DNA of 64,000 bases from Halorussus amylolyticus (GCF_004143485.2 NZ_RXOB02000032.1:1-64000); one strand, 5' to 3'. Shown: positions 1 through 9,535, counted from the stretch's first letter. The notes: a model not told the origin generated them from the letters alone. Numbers and translations are program-made.

Positions 1-260
1 GAAACGTCGGAAACATGGGGCCAAGATTACGACGGAAACAAGGGGTGGGATGGAGATGACGGGACGGAAACAAAGGGTACGACGGAAACGATGGAGACGA
101 CGATGACGGTGGAGACGACGGAAACGATGGAGACGACGATGACGGTGGAGACGACGGAAACGACGGAAGTCTAGGGTGGGTAGGAGGAAACGTCGGAAAC
201 ATGGGGGCCAAAAGATACGACGGAAACGAGGGGTGAGGGAGAGACGACAAAAACCGAGGT
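1..260. repeat. Degenerate GGAAAC/GGAGACGAC tandem repeat
   Basis: The stretch is built from GGAAACGA, GGAGACGAC and GATGACGGTGGAGACGAC blocks. A 36-bp unit is repeated exactly at 84-119 and 120-155. A longer block beginning GGAAACGTCGGAAACATGGG occurs near 7 and again near 187. In one frame from about 60 to 236 it reads as an Asp/Gly/Asn-rich chain ending in a stop, with other frames interrupted. It may be the eroded 3' end of a low-complexity surface-protein gene that lies upstream, or a non-coding minisatellite. No start codon or domain is visible. Confidence 0.7.
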
Positions 261-396
261 GGGGTGGAGAGACATCGGCAACAAAACGTGTGCTACGAGA
301 GGTTATTAACCAACGCCCCGACTCGACTCTCCGTATTGTTGGTTAAACTCCCGACGAGGGGCGTCCGTTCTCCAGCGACCCGGTTTATGTCCGGTC

Positions 397-1170
397 TCAG
401 ACTACTTGAAGTGAACCGGTCGTTGGAGGCTTCTCGCTCGTGGTGTGGTTCGCGAACCACCCCACGAGAACGCCATCCAGGCGTTGGTGTGCTTCGTCGT
501 AGGAGAGCGGTGCTGCCGAATCACCACGTTGGCCTCGATACGACCCGAACTGCGTGTGGTTCATGCCCTGAATCTCGTGGACGGTCGCGTTTGGCGGTAG
601 ACGACTTCGCCCCTCCTCGTAGGCATCGCGGTCGAGGACCGTATCCGCGCTTCCGGAGACGCTGAGGACGGCCAGCGACTCGTCGCTCGCGTCCACGTTA
701 CAGTAGGACGCGAACAGAACGAGACCCCGAACATCGTGCGAGTCCGCGTACTGGCAGGCGGCAACACCGCCGAGTGAATGGCCACCGACGAACCACGTTC
801 GGATGCCGGGATGACGGGAGCGGGTGTTCTCGGCGGCGTCAGTATCGAGGAGTGCAATATTGAGTGGCATTTTCGGAATAAACACCGTGACGTTAGTCCG
901 TGTTACCAGCGGTGCGAGCGTGCTGTCATACGCGTCCGGGGCGACCCGCGCCCCCGGATAGAACACGAATCCCGTGGTCGAGTTTTCGCCTGCTGGCGAA
1001 AGCATTCGCACGCCGTCGTCGGACGTGACCGATATTCGTGGGTCGTCTTCGACCGATTGAATCGACGCCGGGGTTCCGTGATGGGGTACAGAGAAGTAGA
1101 CAGCGACGCTACCGACGGCGATGATGAGAATCACGACCGCGATGACCACGCCTCGTTTCCACCAGCGCAT
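397..1170 (-). CDS. Membrane-anchored alpha/beta hydrolase
   Basis: This 257-residue protein has an N-terminal membrane anchor (about residues 8-27, preceded by basic residues). The rest is an alpha/beta-hydrolase domain facing the outside. The nucleophile elbow GHSLGG is at 130-135 (Ser132). An Asp near 176 (SGSADTVLD) and a His near 205 (GMNHTQFG) fit the rest of a catalytic triad in the expected order. The family includes dienelactone-hydrolase-like and lipase-like enzymes; the substrate cannot be told. It is a single gene next to an AT-rich gap and is not clearly in an operon with the ABC transporter downstream. Confidence 0.8.
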   Translation of the reverse strand: MRWWKRGVVIAVVILIIAVGSVAVYFSVPHHGTPASIQSVEDDPRISVTSDDGVRMLSPAGENSTTGFVFYPGARVAPDAYDSTLAPLVTRTNVTVFIPKMPLNIALLDTDAAENTRSRHPGIRTWFVGGHSLGGVAACQYADSHDVRGLVLFASYCNVDASDESLAVLSVSGSADTVLDRDAYEEGRSRLPPNATVHEIQGMNHTQFGSYRGQRGDSAAPLSYDEAHQRLDGVLVGWFANHTTSEKPPTTGSLQVV

Positions 1171-1462
1171 ACTCTGAAGTGATAGACCACATCTGAAAGC
1201 GTTGTCTGTTCGCTAGTCCCTTTCACACCGAATCGTTTGTCCGACCTCGGCGCACAATAGGTTTCAAAATCAGACCTGCTTATCGAATCCTAACGACCTT
1301 CACCTCCAGAGATCGGAAAGAACGTCTCGTTTTTCTCCTGAACCTCCGAAATACGCTCTAAATCCATCCAATACGCGACGGTAGCAGAGATGGAGGTCAT
1401 CGTCGATTTCGGCCGCGTCCCGCGTGCGGAACTGTCGCGAAAGCGGTTGAAAGAGACCGAAA
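1171..1462. other. Intergenic gap, 292 bp
   Basis: A 62-codon minus-strand frame (1300-1488) overlaps the 3' end of the permease gene. It has no recognisable motif, so I do not call it a gene. No RNA gene or clear terminator is visible. Confidence 0.4.
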
Positions 1463-2512
1463 TTACTCTTCGGTCTCGTATGGCTCACCGACAGAAGCGG
1501 GTACCCGCGTCTTCCCCCAACCGGTGAGAACGACGATGACCACGATGTACGGGAGCAGTCCCAGCAACTTCGCAGAGAGGTCGATATTCAGGGTTTGAAG
1601 CTGTCCCTGCAACATGTCCACCCCTCCGAAGAGAAGCGCCGCTGCTGCCGCACCGAGTGGATTGTAGTTCCCGAACAGATAGGCGACGATGCCGAGCCAT
1701 CCGCGACCGTCAACCATGGTTTGGCCGGTACCGATGAACGACGAACTGTGTGCGAGCAACACGGCACCGCCGAGACCCGCCATCGCACCGGAGAATATTA
1801 CCGTCGCGTAGCGGACGCGGTTGACGTCGATACCGGCCGTATCGAGCGCCTCCGGATTCTCGCCCGCGGCCTGAATCCAGTAGCCGTAGTTCGTCCGGTA
1901 GAGGAACACCCACGACCCGACCGCGACGAGAGCGGTGAGCCACACGAGCGGCGACTGGTCGAAAACGATTCGCCCGAGGTACGGTATCTCGCTGAGGCCC
2001 GGTACGGTCAGTCGCCCGACGCCGGGCATCCGGGGGCTGTTTCTCGACCCCCAGATGATGGACGCGGTAAACGGTGCGAGTCCGAGACCGATGAACCAAA
2101 CGCCGAGACCCGCGACGATTTGGTCGGCCTTGTACCGAATCAACAGAACGGCGAACAACACCGCCAGCACCGTCGTGAGAGCCGTCGCGAACACGATTCC
2201 GGCCCACGCGTGGACGGCCCCGCCACCGCCCGCGAAGTACGTCCCGACCGCCGCGAAGAACGCTCCGAATATCATGAAGCCTTCGAGACCAATGTTGAAT
2301 ACACCGCTCTTCTCGGCATACAGGCCCCCGATGGCCGCGAGTGAGATGGGGGCCGCCATCTCCATCGACCGGGCCACGTATCCGGCCGTGAAGATGCGGT
2401 CGAGCGGGATGTCGAACGCGACGGTCGCCACCACGCCGACGGCCAGCGCCGTGACCGCAGCGAGACTGACCAGTCTGACCCGCCTGTGACTGGCGTACTC
2501 GACGACACTCAT
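1463..2512 (-). CDS. BMP-type ABC transporter permease 2
   Basis: A 349-residue, strongly hydrophobic protein with about eight to ten predicted membrane segments. It belongs to the branched-chain/ribose-type permease superfamily (BPD_transp_2), in the subgroup that pairs with BMP-family binding proteins (YufQ/NupQ type). The conserved segment around residues 60-80 (YAEKSGVFNIGLEGFM) is typical. Its start overlaps the end of the upstream permease gene by 4 nt (ATGA), so the two are translationally coupled. It should form a heterodimeric channel with the other permease. It is the last gene of the minus-strand binding protein-ATPase-permease-permease operon. Confidence 0.92.
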   Translation of the reverse strand: MSVVEYASHRRVRLVSLAAVTALAVGVVATVAFDIPLDRIFTAGYVARSMEMAAPISLAAIGGLYAEKSGVFNIGLEGFMIFGAFFAAVGTYFAGGGGAVHAWAGIVFATALTTVLAVLFAVLLIRYKADQIVAGLGVWFIGLGLAPFTASIIWGSRNSPRMPGVGRLTVPGLSEIPYLGRIVFDQSPLVWLTALVAVGSWVFLYRTNYGYWIQAAGENPEALDTAGIDVNRVRYATVIFSGAMAGLGGAVLLAHSSSFIGTGQTMVDGRGWLGIVAYLFGNYNPLGAAAAALLFGGVDMLQGQLQTLNIDLSAKLLGLLPYIVVIVVLTGWGKTRVPASVGEPYETEE

Positions 2513-3642
2513 TCGTCTTCACCTCCGGTGGTGGCCCGATTCGCGGCCATACGGAACAGTTCCGGGACGGCTACGAATAGGATGACGATACCGACGATGC
2601 CGTCGATGAGTTGTACCGGTACGTCGCTGTAGATCTGAATGTACGACGTCGAGGAGTTGAGTCCGCCGAACAACAGGCCCGCCGGAACGACGGCGAGTGG
2701 ATTGTTCGCCGCCAGCAGACTCACCGCGATTGCGTCGTATCCGTACGTGTGGATGCTGGCCGGTTCGAGGAACCGTCCTTGATACATAATAACGAACAGC
2801 GCGCTCGCGAGTCCGGCGACTGCACCGGAGAACGACATCGTCGCGACGACGTTTCGCTTCGCGTCCACGCCGGAGTACACCGCGGCCGACGCTTGATAGC
2901 CGCTCGTCATCATGTCGTAGCCGAAGCGGGTTCGCGTCATGACGACGGCGACGACTGCGACGAGCGCGAGCGTGAGGACGAGTCCGACGACCGAGAAACC
3001 CGACTCGCCGAAGACAATCGGCGGCAGTCCGACGTTGGCCGGGAGCGGTTCGGTCTGGACGTTTGTCGAACCCGCCTCCCGAAACGGGTTCGTAATCAGC
3101 CAACTGACGACGCCGATTGCGATGAAATTCAGCATTATCGTCGTGATTATCTCGTTCGCGTCGGCGTACGCCTTCAACACGCCGGGGAACGCGCCGTACA
3201 ATCCGCCGCTGACCGCGGCGGCGACGGTCCCGATGAGCATCAGTCCGACCCCGCCGAGACTCCCGCTCGGCAGGTACGGGGCCGCCCAGAGGATGGACAT
3301 GGCGCAGGCCAGTCCGCCGACGACGAACTGGCCCTGGACGCCGATGTTGAACACGCCCGCTCTGAACGCGACCGCGACCGCGACGCCGGTCACGATGAAG
3401 AATGTCGATATTCGCAGCGTCCGCGCCAGCACTCGCTCGCTCCCGACCGCTCCCACGATTAGGTTGTTCAGGAAGATTATCGGATTGTAGCCCGCGGCGG
3501 CGACCATGAGCAGCCCGAGGAGAATCGCCGTGAGTATCGACGCGAGCGCGATTCCGAACCGCTCCAATACCGTGGCGTCGAGCAGTCGATCGCTCACGCG
3601 GTCCAGAAGCGACCGAGCGCCGGATTCGTCGGTCGCACTCAT
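2509..3642 (-). CDS. BMP-type ABC transporter permease 1
   Basis: A 377-residue membrane protein, YufP/NupP-like, with many hydrophobic segments and the typical AFRAGVFNIGVQGQF motif near residues 92-106. Its ATG overlaps the stop of the ATPase gene (ATGA), and its stop overlaps the next permease start. This is tight operon packing. In bacterial relatives the complex imports purine or pyrimidine nucleosides. Here the substrate is inferred from family and neighbours, not proven. Confidence 0.92.
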   Translation of the reverse strand: MSATDESGARSLLDRVSDRLLDATVLERFGIALASILTAILLGLLMVAAAGYNPIIFLNNLIVGAVGSERVLARTLRISTFFIVTGVAVAVAFRAGVFNIGVQGQFVVGGLACAMSILWAAPYLPSGSLGGVGLMLIGTVAAAVSGGLYGAFPGVLKAYADANEIITTIMLNFIAIGVVSWLITNPFREAGSTNVQTEPLPANVGLPPIVFGESGFSVVGLVLTLALVAVVAVVMTRTRFGYDMMTSGYQASAAVYSGVDAKRNVVATMSFSGAVAGLASALFVIMYQGRFLEPASIHTYGYDAIAVSLLAANNPLAVVPAGLLFGGLNSSTSYIQIYSDVPVQLIDGIVGIVILFVAVPELFRMAANRATTGGEDE

Positions 3643-5279
3643 GTCTCGACTCCGCTACTTGACTCGTCTCCTGACATCCTGCCTTCAGACACCCCACCCT
3701 CGGACATCTCGCCCTCAGTCATCCCGTCCCCGGACACCTCATCCTCGCCGGAGAGGCGCTGTCCGGCCATCAGGAGGCCGAGTTCTTCCTCGGTCACGTC
3801 GCTCGGGTCCACCGTGTCGATGAACTCGCCTTCGTACATGACCGCGATTCGGTCCGAGAGCTTCTGGATTTCCTCCAACTTCGAGGAGACGACGACGAGC
3901 GCGAGTCCCTCGTCGCGGAGTTCGGTCAGTCGGTCGTGAATGAACTCTATCGACCCGATATCCACGCCGCGAGTCGGGTGGGAGGCCACCAACACGTCCG
4001 GGTCGTGGCCGATTTCCCGGCCGACGATGAACTTCTGTTGGTTCCCTCCCGACAGGGACTCGGCTTCGGTGTCGGGGTTCGGCGGTTGCACGTCGAACTC
4101 CTCGATAATCTCCTCGGTGTGTTCGCGAACCGCCTCCCAATCGAGGAAGCCGCCGTTCGCGAACGGTTCTATCGTCTGGTTTCCGAGCAGTCCGTTTCCG
4201 ACTAGGTCGTACTCCATCACCAATCCCTCGACGTGACGGTCTTCGGGAACGTAGGCGATACCCGCCTCGATTCGGTCGCGCCTCGACATCGCTGAGATGT
4301 CGTCACCGTCGAACCGGACGACACCCGAGCCGAGGGTTCGGAGACCCGTGAGCGCCTCAACGAGTTCGGTCTGGCCGTTCCCCTGAACCCCCGCGATGCC
4401 GAGAATTTCGCCCTCCCTGACCGAGAGACTGACCTCCGAAACCTTTTCCAAGCCGCGGTCTCCGATGACTCGGAGGCCCTCGGCTTCGAGGACCGGTTCG
4501 CCAATCGTCGTCTCGCGGGCGTCGCTATCGAACAGGACGTTGCGACCGACCATCATTCGCGCGAGCTCCTCCTCGGACGTCTCGGAAGCCGATACCGTTC
4601 CGACCGCGTTCCCGTCGCGGAGAACGGTGATGTCGTCGGCGACCGCCAACGCTTCGTCGAGTTTGTGCGAGATGAAGATGAGCGAGCGGCCGTCAGCCCT
4701 GAGGTCTTCCATAAGCTCGATTAAGCCCTCGACCTCCTGTGGCGTGAGGACCGCAGTCGGTTCGTCGAGAATCAGAATTTCGGCCCCGCGGTAGAGACTT
4801 TTGACGATTTCGACGCGCTGGCGCGTTCCGAGGTCGAGTTCACTGACCGGGGTATCGAGATGTTCGCCAACGTCGAACCCGTAGCGGGTGCTGATGGCTT
4901 CGATGTCTTCTCTCGCACGCGCTTCGTCGACGAGACCGTTCTCCACCGGTTCGTGCCCGAGGATGATGTTTTGCAGGACGGTCATCGGCATCACGAGCTG
5001 GAAGTGCTGGTGAATCATGCCGACGCCCGCGTTCATCGCGTCACGGGGTGTGTCGAACGACCGCTCTTCGCCATTAACGTGTATCGTTCCCTCGCTTTGG
5101 TCGTAAAGACCGTAGAGGATGCTCATCAGCGTGGTTTTTCCGGACCCGTTTTCGCCGATAAGCGCGTGAATCGAACCCGCGTCCAGCGTGAAGTCGACGC
5201 TATCGTTCGCGACGACGTCGCCGAACTGCTTCGTGATTCCCTCTAGCCTCACGGCCGGTGGTGTGTTGTTTGCAGTCAT
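3639..5279 (-). CDS. ABC transporter ATPase with two ABC domains (YufO/RbsA type)
   Basis: This 546-residue protein has two nucleotide-binding domains. The N-terminal domain has an intact Walker A (GENGSGKTT, 42-50) and a Walker B (LILDEPTAVLTP). The second domain has a weak Walker A (GVQGNGQTE) but a good signature motif (LSGGNQQKF), as in sugar and nucleoside importers of the RbsA/BmpA group. The last 30 residues are a low-complexity tail of repeated short Met-Thr/Ser-Glu-Gly blocks encoded by near-repeats at about 3650-3740. This tail is absent from typical family members and is probably not catalytic. It lies between the binding-protein gene and the permease genes. Confidence 0.93.
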   Translation of the reverse strand: MTANNTPPAVRLEGITKQFGDVVANDSVDFTLDAGSIHALIGENGSGKTTLMSILYGLYDQSEGTIHVNGEERSFDTPRDAMNAGVGMIHQHFQLVMPMTVLQNIILGHEPVENGLVDEARAREDIEAISTRYGFDVGEHLDTPVSELDLGTRQRVEIVKSLYRGAEILILDEPTAVLTPQEVEGLIELMEDLRADGRSLIFISHKLDEALAVADDITVLRDGNAVGTVSASETSEEELARMMVGRNVLFDSDARETTIGEPVLEAEGLRVIGDRGLEKVSEVSLSVREGEILGIAGVQGNGQTELVEALTGLRTLGSGVVRFDGDDISAMSRRDRIEAGIAYVPEDRHVEGLVMEYDLVGNGLLGNQTIEPFANGGFLDWEAVREHTEEIIEEFDVQPPNPDTEAESLSGGNQQKFIVGREIGHDPDVLVASHPTRGVDIGSIEFIHDRLTELRDEGLALVVVSSKLEEIQKLSDRIAVMYEGEFIDTVDPSDVTEEELGLLMAGQRLSGEDEVSGDGMTEGEMSEGGVSEGRMSGDESSSGVET

Positions 5280-5352
5280 GGTGCGCTCTTTTTAATCATA
5301 ATACGCTCCTTTGAATACGAGCATAAATATCGACCGAAAAGCTGCGTTTTCG

Positions 5353-6465
5353 CTAGCAGCCGGTCGGACCGCACTCGAAGTCGATTTCGCCGTTGCTGAT
5401 GGCGTCCTTGGCGTCTTGGATGTTCTGGTCGAGCGAGTCGGGCATGTCGCCGTCGAACGCCTGGCCGGTCACCCAGTCGATTCCCCCTTGCTCCGTCGAG
5501 AGGTTCTGTTCTCCCTGCACGCTGTCCCACTCGTCGTTGACGACGGCCCCCGCAACCTCGTACGTCGCCTCGTTGAGAGCTTTGATAGCGGAACCGAGGA
5601 TAACGTCCTGATAACTGTCGAACGCGACCGACTGGTCGCTGTCGACACCGATTGCGAATCGGTCGTTGTCGTCCGCGGCTTGGAACGCCCCTTCGCCCGC
5701 GGCCGCTGCCGCGTGCCAGACGATGTCGGCCCCACTGTCGATCTGCGAAACCGCTTGGTCGTTCACGCCCGACGGGTCGCTGAAACTGCCGCCGTAGCCG
5801 GTGAGCACTTCGATGCTGTCGTCCACCCACTCGACGCCCTGTATGTACGACACCTCGAACGCCTCGATGAGGGGAATCTCCTCACCGCCGACGAAACCGA
5901 CGATGTTCTCGTCGGGGTTCGTCGAACTTCCCTCGTGTTCGATTTCTTCTTGCGTCAGCGTCCCGGCACCCACACCGGCGAGGAACGACATCTCGTGGTT
6001 CATCTCGATCCATCCTGAGACGTTGGGTTCATCGACGACGTTGTTGATGAGCATCCAGTTAACGTCGGAGTACTCGGGCGCGTTCTCTTCGAGCGGGTCC
6101 GTGTGCTGGTCGGCGACCAGCACTATCAGGTCGGGTCCCGCTTCGGCGGCGTCGGCTTGCCGTTCGGCGTAATTCCCTTGATTCGTCTCCTCAACCTGAT
6201 TGATTTCGATGTCCCACTCGTCGGCCGCATCTTCGAGCCCTTCGAGTGCGTTGTCGTTGAACGCCTGGTCGTCGAAGCCCGCCGGGCTCGAAATAATCGT
6301 CATCTCGTATCCGTCGTCGTCGCCACCACCGCCGCTCATACAACCGGCGAGCGACAATCCGCCAGCTGCCGCCGCTCCCGACCGAAGGAACGTCCGGCGA
6401 CCGATCGATGATGTGTCGCTCCTCGCATCCCCGCAATCGCCGTTCGTGTCTGTCCTATGGGACAT
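5353..6465 (-). CDS. BMP family ABC transporter substrate-binding lipoprotein
   Basis: Extracellular binding protein of the PnrA/BmpA family (nucleoside-like ligands). The N-terminus has a TAT-type signal (GRRTFLRSG) and a lipobox LAGC with Cys42. The mature start is Gly/Asp-rich, followed by a BMP domain that begins YEMTIISSPAGFDDQAFND. I chose the ATG at 6465, giving 370 residues, over one 45 nt upstream: a TATA-like box at 6491-6498 lies about 27-33 nt before it, as in leaderless haloarchaeal transcripts. It is the first gene of the importer operon. Confidence 0.92.
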   Translation of the reverse strand: MSHRTDTNGDCGDARSDTSSIGRRTFLRSGAAAAGGLSLAGCMSGGGGDDDGYEMTIISSPAGFDDQAFNDNALEGLEDAADEWDIEINQVEETNQGNYAERQADAAEAGPDLIVLVADQHTDPLEENAPEYSDVNWMLINNVVDEPNVSGWIEMNHEMSFLAGVGAGTLTQEEIEHEGSSTNPDENIVGFVGGEEIPLIEAFEVSYIQGVEWVDDSIEVLTGYGGSFSDPSGVNDQAVSQIDSGADIVWHAAAAAGEGAFQAADDNDRFAIGVDSDQSVAFDSYQDVILGSAIKALNEATYEVAGAVVNDEWDSVQGEQNLSTEQGGIDWVTGQAFDGDMPDSLDQNIQDAKDAISNGEIDFECGPTGC

Positions 6466-6490
6466 TATACCATCATTAACTGTAATTCGA

Positions 6491-6568
6491 GTATATAGTT
6501 CTATGCCCATTCAACAGTATTACCGCTTGTTTGATATCTGTTCTCCGATACCGTCGGCGAGTAATACT
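6491..6568 (-). promoter_or_regulatory. Promoter and inverted repeat of the BMP transporter operon
   Basis: Read on the minus strand, a CTATATAC box at 6491-6498 sits about 30 nt before the chosen start codon. Just upstream are the inverted half-sites AGTATTAC (6516-6523) and GTAATACT (6561-6568), exact reverse complements 37 nt apart. They could bind a dimeric regulator. The TATA call is reasonable; the operator is inference. Confidence 0.45.
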
Positions 6569-6640
6569 TGCTCCCATTCACCATACTCGTGAAAACACTC
6601 TCCCGACGGGTGTCGAACTACCTCGGCGGAGCTGTTCGAA

Positions 6641-7891
6641 TTAGTTGTTTGTCAGTCCAGTCGGAGCCGGGTCGAACTCACCTCGAGCAGGTGCGGGGAT
6701 ATACCCCGATAAATCCACGTCTCCGAACTCGACGCGTTCGCCGCGCTCGGCGGCGAGGTACGAGGCCATACAGAGTTCGACCACCTCCAGTCCGTCGTGG
6801 AGGTCCTCGCGCGCGTTCTCACCCGCGCGGAACGACGAAACGACGTGACGGTTCTGGTCCAAATATCCGTACGTCGTCACCTCGTCGGGGATGACGGCCA
6901 TCTCTCCCTGGCCCGCCTGTTGTTTCTCGACGACGTAGCCCGCGTCGTCTTCGACATCGGACGACAAGAAGACGCCGACGCCGGATTCGAGCGTGTTGAT
7001 GGTCCCCGAGTACTCCGGGCCGAGAAGTTCGATGGTTATCCGAAGGCCGGACCCGACGAAACACCACGAGTTCGTGGATTCTGCGATGACAACGTCGCCG
7101 TCGTCGGTTTCGTAGAACACCGTCGCGCGGGCGTAATCCTCGGTCGGTTCCGACTGGAAATCGACGCCGAAATCCGCTGCGAGCCGGTCGGCGTACTCCT
7201 CGCGCGTCCACTTCAGCGTCGAGAGGTCGCAGGTGACCGCGAGCGGCGTCAGGTCCTCGCCCGTCGTCGATTCGAGCAAGTGTTTGTTGACTTTGTGAGA
7301 GTGACACATCATGTCACTCAGGACGCCCCCGCCCTGCTTTTCTCCCTGCCAGAACCACGCCGAGTGCGGCCCCGCATGCTCCTCGGCCGAGCGTGCGAGA
7401 TACGGGCGACCCGTCGCCTCGGCACTGTCCCACAGCAGCGATTTGACCTTCTCGACGCCCGGCATGTACACCTGATTTTCGAGATACGCGTGGGCGACGT
7501 CAATCGACTCGATCAACTCGACGACTCGCTCGGCCTCCGCGAGATTGCGCGCGAGGGGTTTCTCGATGGCGATTCCGTCGAGGTCTGCACCGTTCTCGAC
7601 CGCACTGACGATTTCTTCGACCGTTTCGAGGCGTGTGAAGTTCGGGCTGGTAATCCAGAGCGCGTCCACGGCCGGGTCTCTGGTGAGACTTTCGACCGAC
7701 TCGTGAATCGTCGCGTCACCGCACTCGTACCCTTTGAGCTTCTCGGCAACGGCCTCGGCCTTGCTCCGGGTGGGATTCATCACACCGGCCGCGTGAGCGT
7801 GGCGAATCCCGCGCAGCGTCTCGGAGTGAAACGTGTCGGTGATGAATCCGGCACCGACGAACCCGATTCCTAACGAATCGTTTGCTGGCAT
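6641..7891 (-). CDS. Gfo/Idh/MocA family oxidoreductase
   Basis: A 416-residue NAD(P)-dependent dehydrogenase of the Gfo/Idh/MocA family. The N-terminal Rossmann fold has the dinucleotide motif GFVGAGFITDTFHSE, and the family EKP motif appears as IEKPLARNL. The C-terminal half is the sugar/inositol-type substrate domain, with an HSHKVNKHLLES segment at the position of the catalytic region. It lies beside the BMP importer on the same strand, with about 130 bp between them. It probably oxidises a polyol, sugar or sugar derivative taken up by that system. The exact substrate is unknown. Confidence 0.88.
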   Translation of the reverse strand: MPANDSLGIGFVGAGFITDTFHSETLRGIRHAHAAGVMNPTRSKAEAVAEKLKGYECGDATIHESVESLTRDPAVDALWITSPNFTRLETVEEIVSAVENGADLDGIAIEKPLARNLAEAERVVELIESIDVAHAYLENQVYMPGVEKVKSLLWDSAEATGRPYLARSAEEHAGPHSAWFWQGEKQGGGVLSDMMCHSHKVNKHLLESTTGEDLTPLAVTCDLSTLKWTREEYADRLAADFGVDFQSEPTEDYARATVFYETDDGDVVIAESTNSWCFVGSGLRITIELLGPEYSGTINTLESGVGVFLSSDVEDDAGYVVEKQQAGQGEMAVIPDEVTTYGYLDQNRHVVSSFRAGENAREDLHDGLEVVELCMASYLAAERGERVEFGDVDLSGYIPAPARGEFDPAPTGLTNN

Positions 7892-8101
7892 GTGCTCGGT
7901 ATTCAGCTACCGTCTATAATATAAATACCGCTGACACACCCCCCGTTTTGCCGCCTGATAGATATCTCGCAAACTCGCTCTTTGGAGGATTCCGGGGGAT
8001 TCGATTCCCATCGGTTCGAAAATTATGGGGCGTCTCGACGTAATCTGTCCCGTCCTACTGGGCCGTCTGTCACCCGCTTCGACTCGTACCTGTCGAGGCA
8101 G
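7892..8101. other. Intergenic gap, 210 bp
   Basis: AT-rich promoter-like sequence (TATAATATAAATAC at about 7915-7928) lies directly before the upstream ATG of the 7891 gene on the minus strand. The remainder shows no gene. Confidence 0.4.
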
Positions 8102-9064
8102 TCACGGGACTACCTCCTCCGGACTCACCGGCTTCCCGGACTGGGCCGACTGTTCTGCCGCGAGCGCGAGGCGAAGCGATTCGGTGGCGTCTTCGACGGT
8201 CACGTCCGCCTCGATACCTGATTCGAGACAGGAAACGAAATGCTCGAGTTCGCGTCGATAGCCGTTCTTTCCGACCGGATTCTTCACGGCGCTTTCCCCG
8301 TCGGTCCACTCACCATAGGGCGATTGGTCCTCGCTCGCGAACTCCACCAGACCGTCGTCGCCAGCGAGTTCGAGCTCGTTGGTAAACGGCCTCGATTCCG
8401 GCATGCTCCACGACGATTCGACCATGCCCACGGCCCCATTCTCGAATCGGAGGGTGGCCGAAGCGTGTTCGCTACCCTCCTCACAGTGATGACGAGCGAA
8501 TACTCGCTCTACGTCGCCCCAGCACCACCGAAGGTAATCGAGGTCGTGAATCGCTAAATCGACGAAGATGCCGCCGCTCTTTTCGCGCTGGGCGAACCAG
8601 TTGTTAGACCCCCAGTCCGGAAATTGCGAGAGTCGCCGGGCCCGAGCGACGCCCGGCGATCCGATTTCGAGATTCTTCGCTTTCCGATAGTTCGGCATGT
8701 ATCTGACGACGTGGCCGACCATGCACGTCAATTCAGCTTCGCGGACAGTTTCGGAGATTTCGCGGGCTTCCGCTAGAGTTCCGGCTATCGGTTTCTCTAA
8801 GAAGATGTCCACGTCCGCTTCGGCCGCGGTCCGAACGATATCAGCGTGCGTGTGCGTCGGCGTACAAATATCGAGATAGTCGATGTCTGATTGTTCGCAC
8901 ATCTCCTCTACATCCGTGTAGGCCTCCGCGGCCAAGCCGAGTTCGTCGATGAACGGTTCGGGTCCACTCGGTGTGGAGACGGCGACGACATCGACATCCA
9001 TATCCGCGTACTCCTCGGCGTGCGTCCGAGACATGAAGCCCGCTCCCGCGATACCAACTCGCAT
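8102..9064 (-). CDS. Gfo/Idh/MocA family oxidoreductase
   Basis: A 320-residue dehydrogenase with the N-terminal motif GIAGAGFMSRTHAEEY and the EKP motif LEKPIAGTL. The catalytic-region sequence is VDLAIHDLDYLRWCWG. It is clearly a close paralog of the gene at 11260-12255: the segments FPDWG..NWF....KSGG and the IHD-D-LRW block align without gaps. The two paralogs point away from each other around the parA module. Substrate unknown; inositol or sugar-derivative oxidation is typical of the family. Confidence 0.88.
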   Translation of the reverse strand: MRVGIAGAGFMSRTHAEEYADMDVDVVAVSTPSGPEPFIDELGLAAEAYTDVEEMCEQSDIDYLDICTPTHTHADIVRTAAEADVDIFLEKPIAGTLAEAREISETVREAELTCMVGHVVRYMPNYRKAKNLEIGSPGVARARRLSQFPDWGSNNWFAQREKSGGIFVDLAIHDLDYLRWCWGDVERVFARHHCEEGSEHASATLRFENGAVGMVESSWSMPESRPFTNELELAGDDGLVEFASEDQSPYGEWTDGESAVKNPVGKNGYRRELEHFVSCLESGIEADVTVEDATESLRLALAAEQSAQSGKPVSPEEVVP

Positions 9065-9365
9065 ACTGAAAACCAGAACATTCCAACGTATATACGCTTT
9101 GTGAGATTTAGGGCCGTTCCCCGTCTACAAGGAACTAATATATTATTGATATAGTTGTGTGACCTCCTGAATTGTTGTTCGACTCTGGTGATATTTCTAC
9201 GGACACTGCTGTCGTTTAGTCACTGAAATTTCCCGAGACGGAGAGAGATTGCTGGGAAGTATCCGACTACGTAACTAGATGTCTCCCCTGAACTGTCGTG
9301 TTAGCTCGATTGTCGATGCAGCTTGAGTAGGAGGACTTTCCAGTCTCTCTTCTTATACGAGCTAC

Positions 9366-9443
9366 CTTTTTAGTATACTTATGATGGCTGTCTTTCTAGT
9401 GTGCTTATGCGGCCTAACTTTCTAGTATAACTATGTGGCCTAA
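9366..9443. repeat. Three 26-bp iteron-like direct repeats
   Basis: Three contiguous units occupy 9366-9391, 9392-9417 and 9418-9443. The shared core is CTTTYTAGTRTRMYTATG followed by NNGGCYNW. Spacing is exactly 26 bp, about 2.5 helical turns. A related CTAGACCATCTAG palindrome and a GGTGTGGCTAT segment follow at 9444-9470 and may be a fourth, diverged unit. They lie about 115 bp before the parA start. They are candidates for a centromere-like site or for autoregulation of parA. Confidence 0.75.
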
Positions 9444-9526
9444 CTAGACCATCTAGTTGGTGTGGCTATCTATGCACTCTAACTATGCTCTATAGTTTCT
9501 CTACATAATTGGTTTGTCTGACGAGG

Positions 9527-9535
9527 TTTTATATG
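9527..9535 (+). promoter_or_regulatory. TATA box of parA
   Basis: TTTTATATG lies 23-31 nt before the ATG at 9558, consistent with a leaderless transcript. Confidence 0.5.

Noticed and set aside
1300-1488. 62-residue minus-strand frame
   Set aside because: Overlaps the permease 3' end, with no motif and no homolog I recognise.
6797-7873. 358-residue plus-strand frame
   Set aside because: Antisense of the Gfo/Idh gene; Arg/Val-rich composition typical of shadow frames in GC-rich genomes.
9366-9443. CRISPR array
   Set aside because: Repeats are directly adjacent with no spacers and only three units; iteron-like instead.
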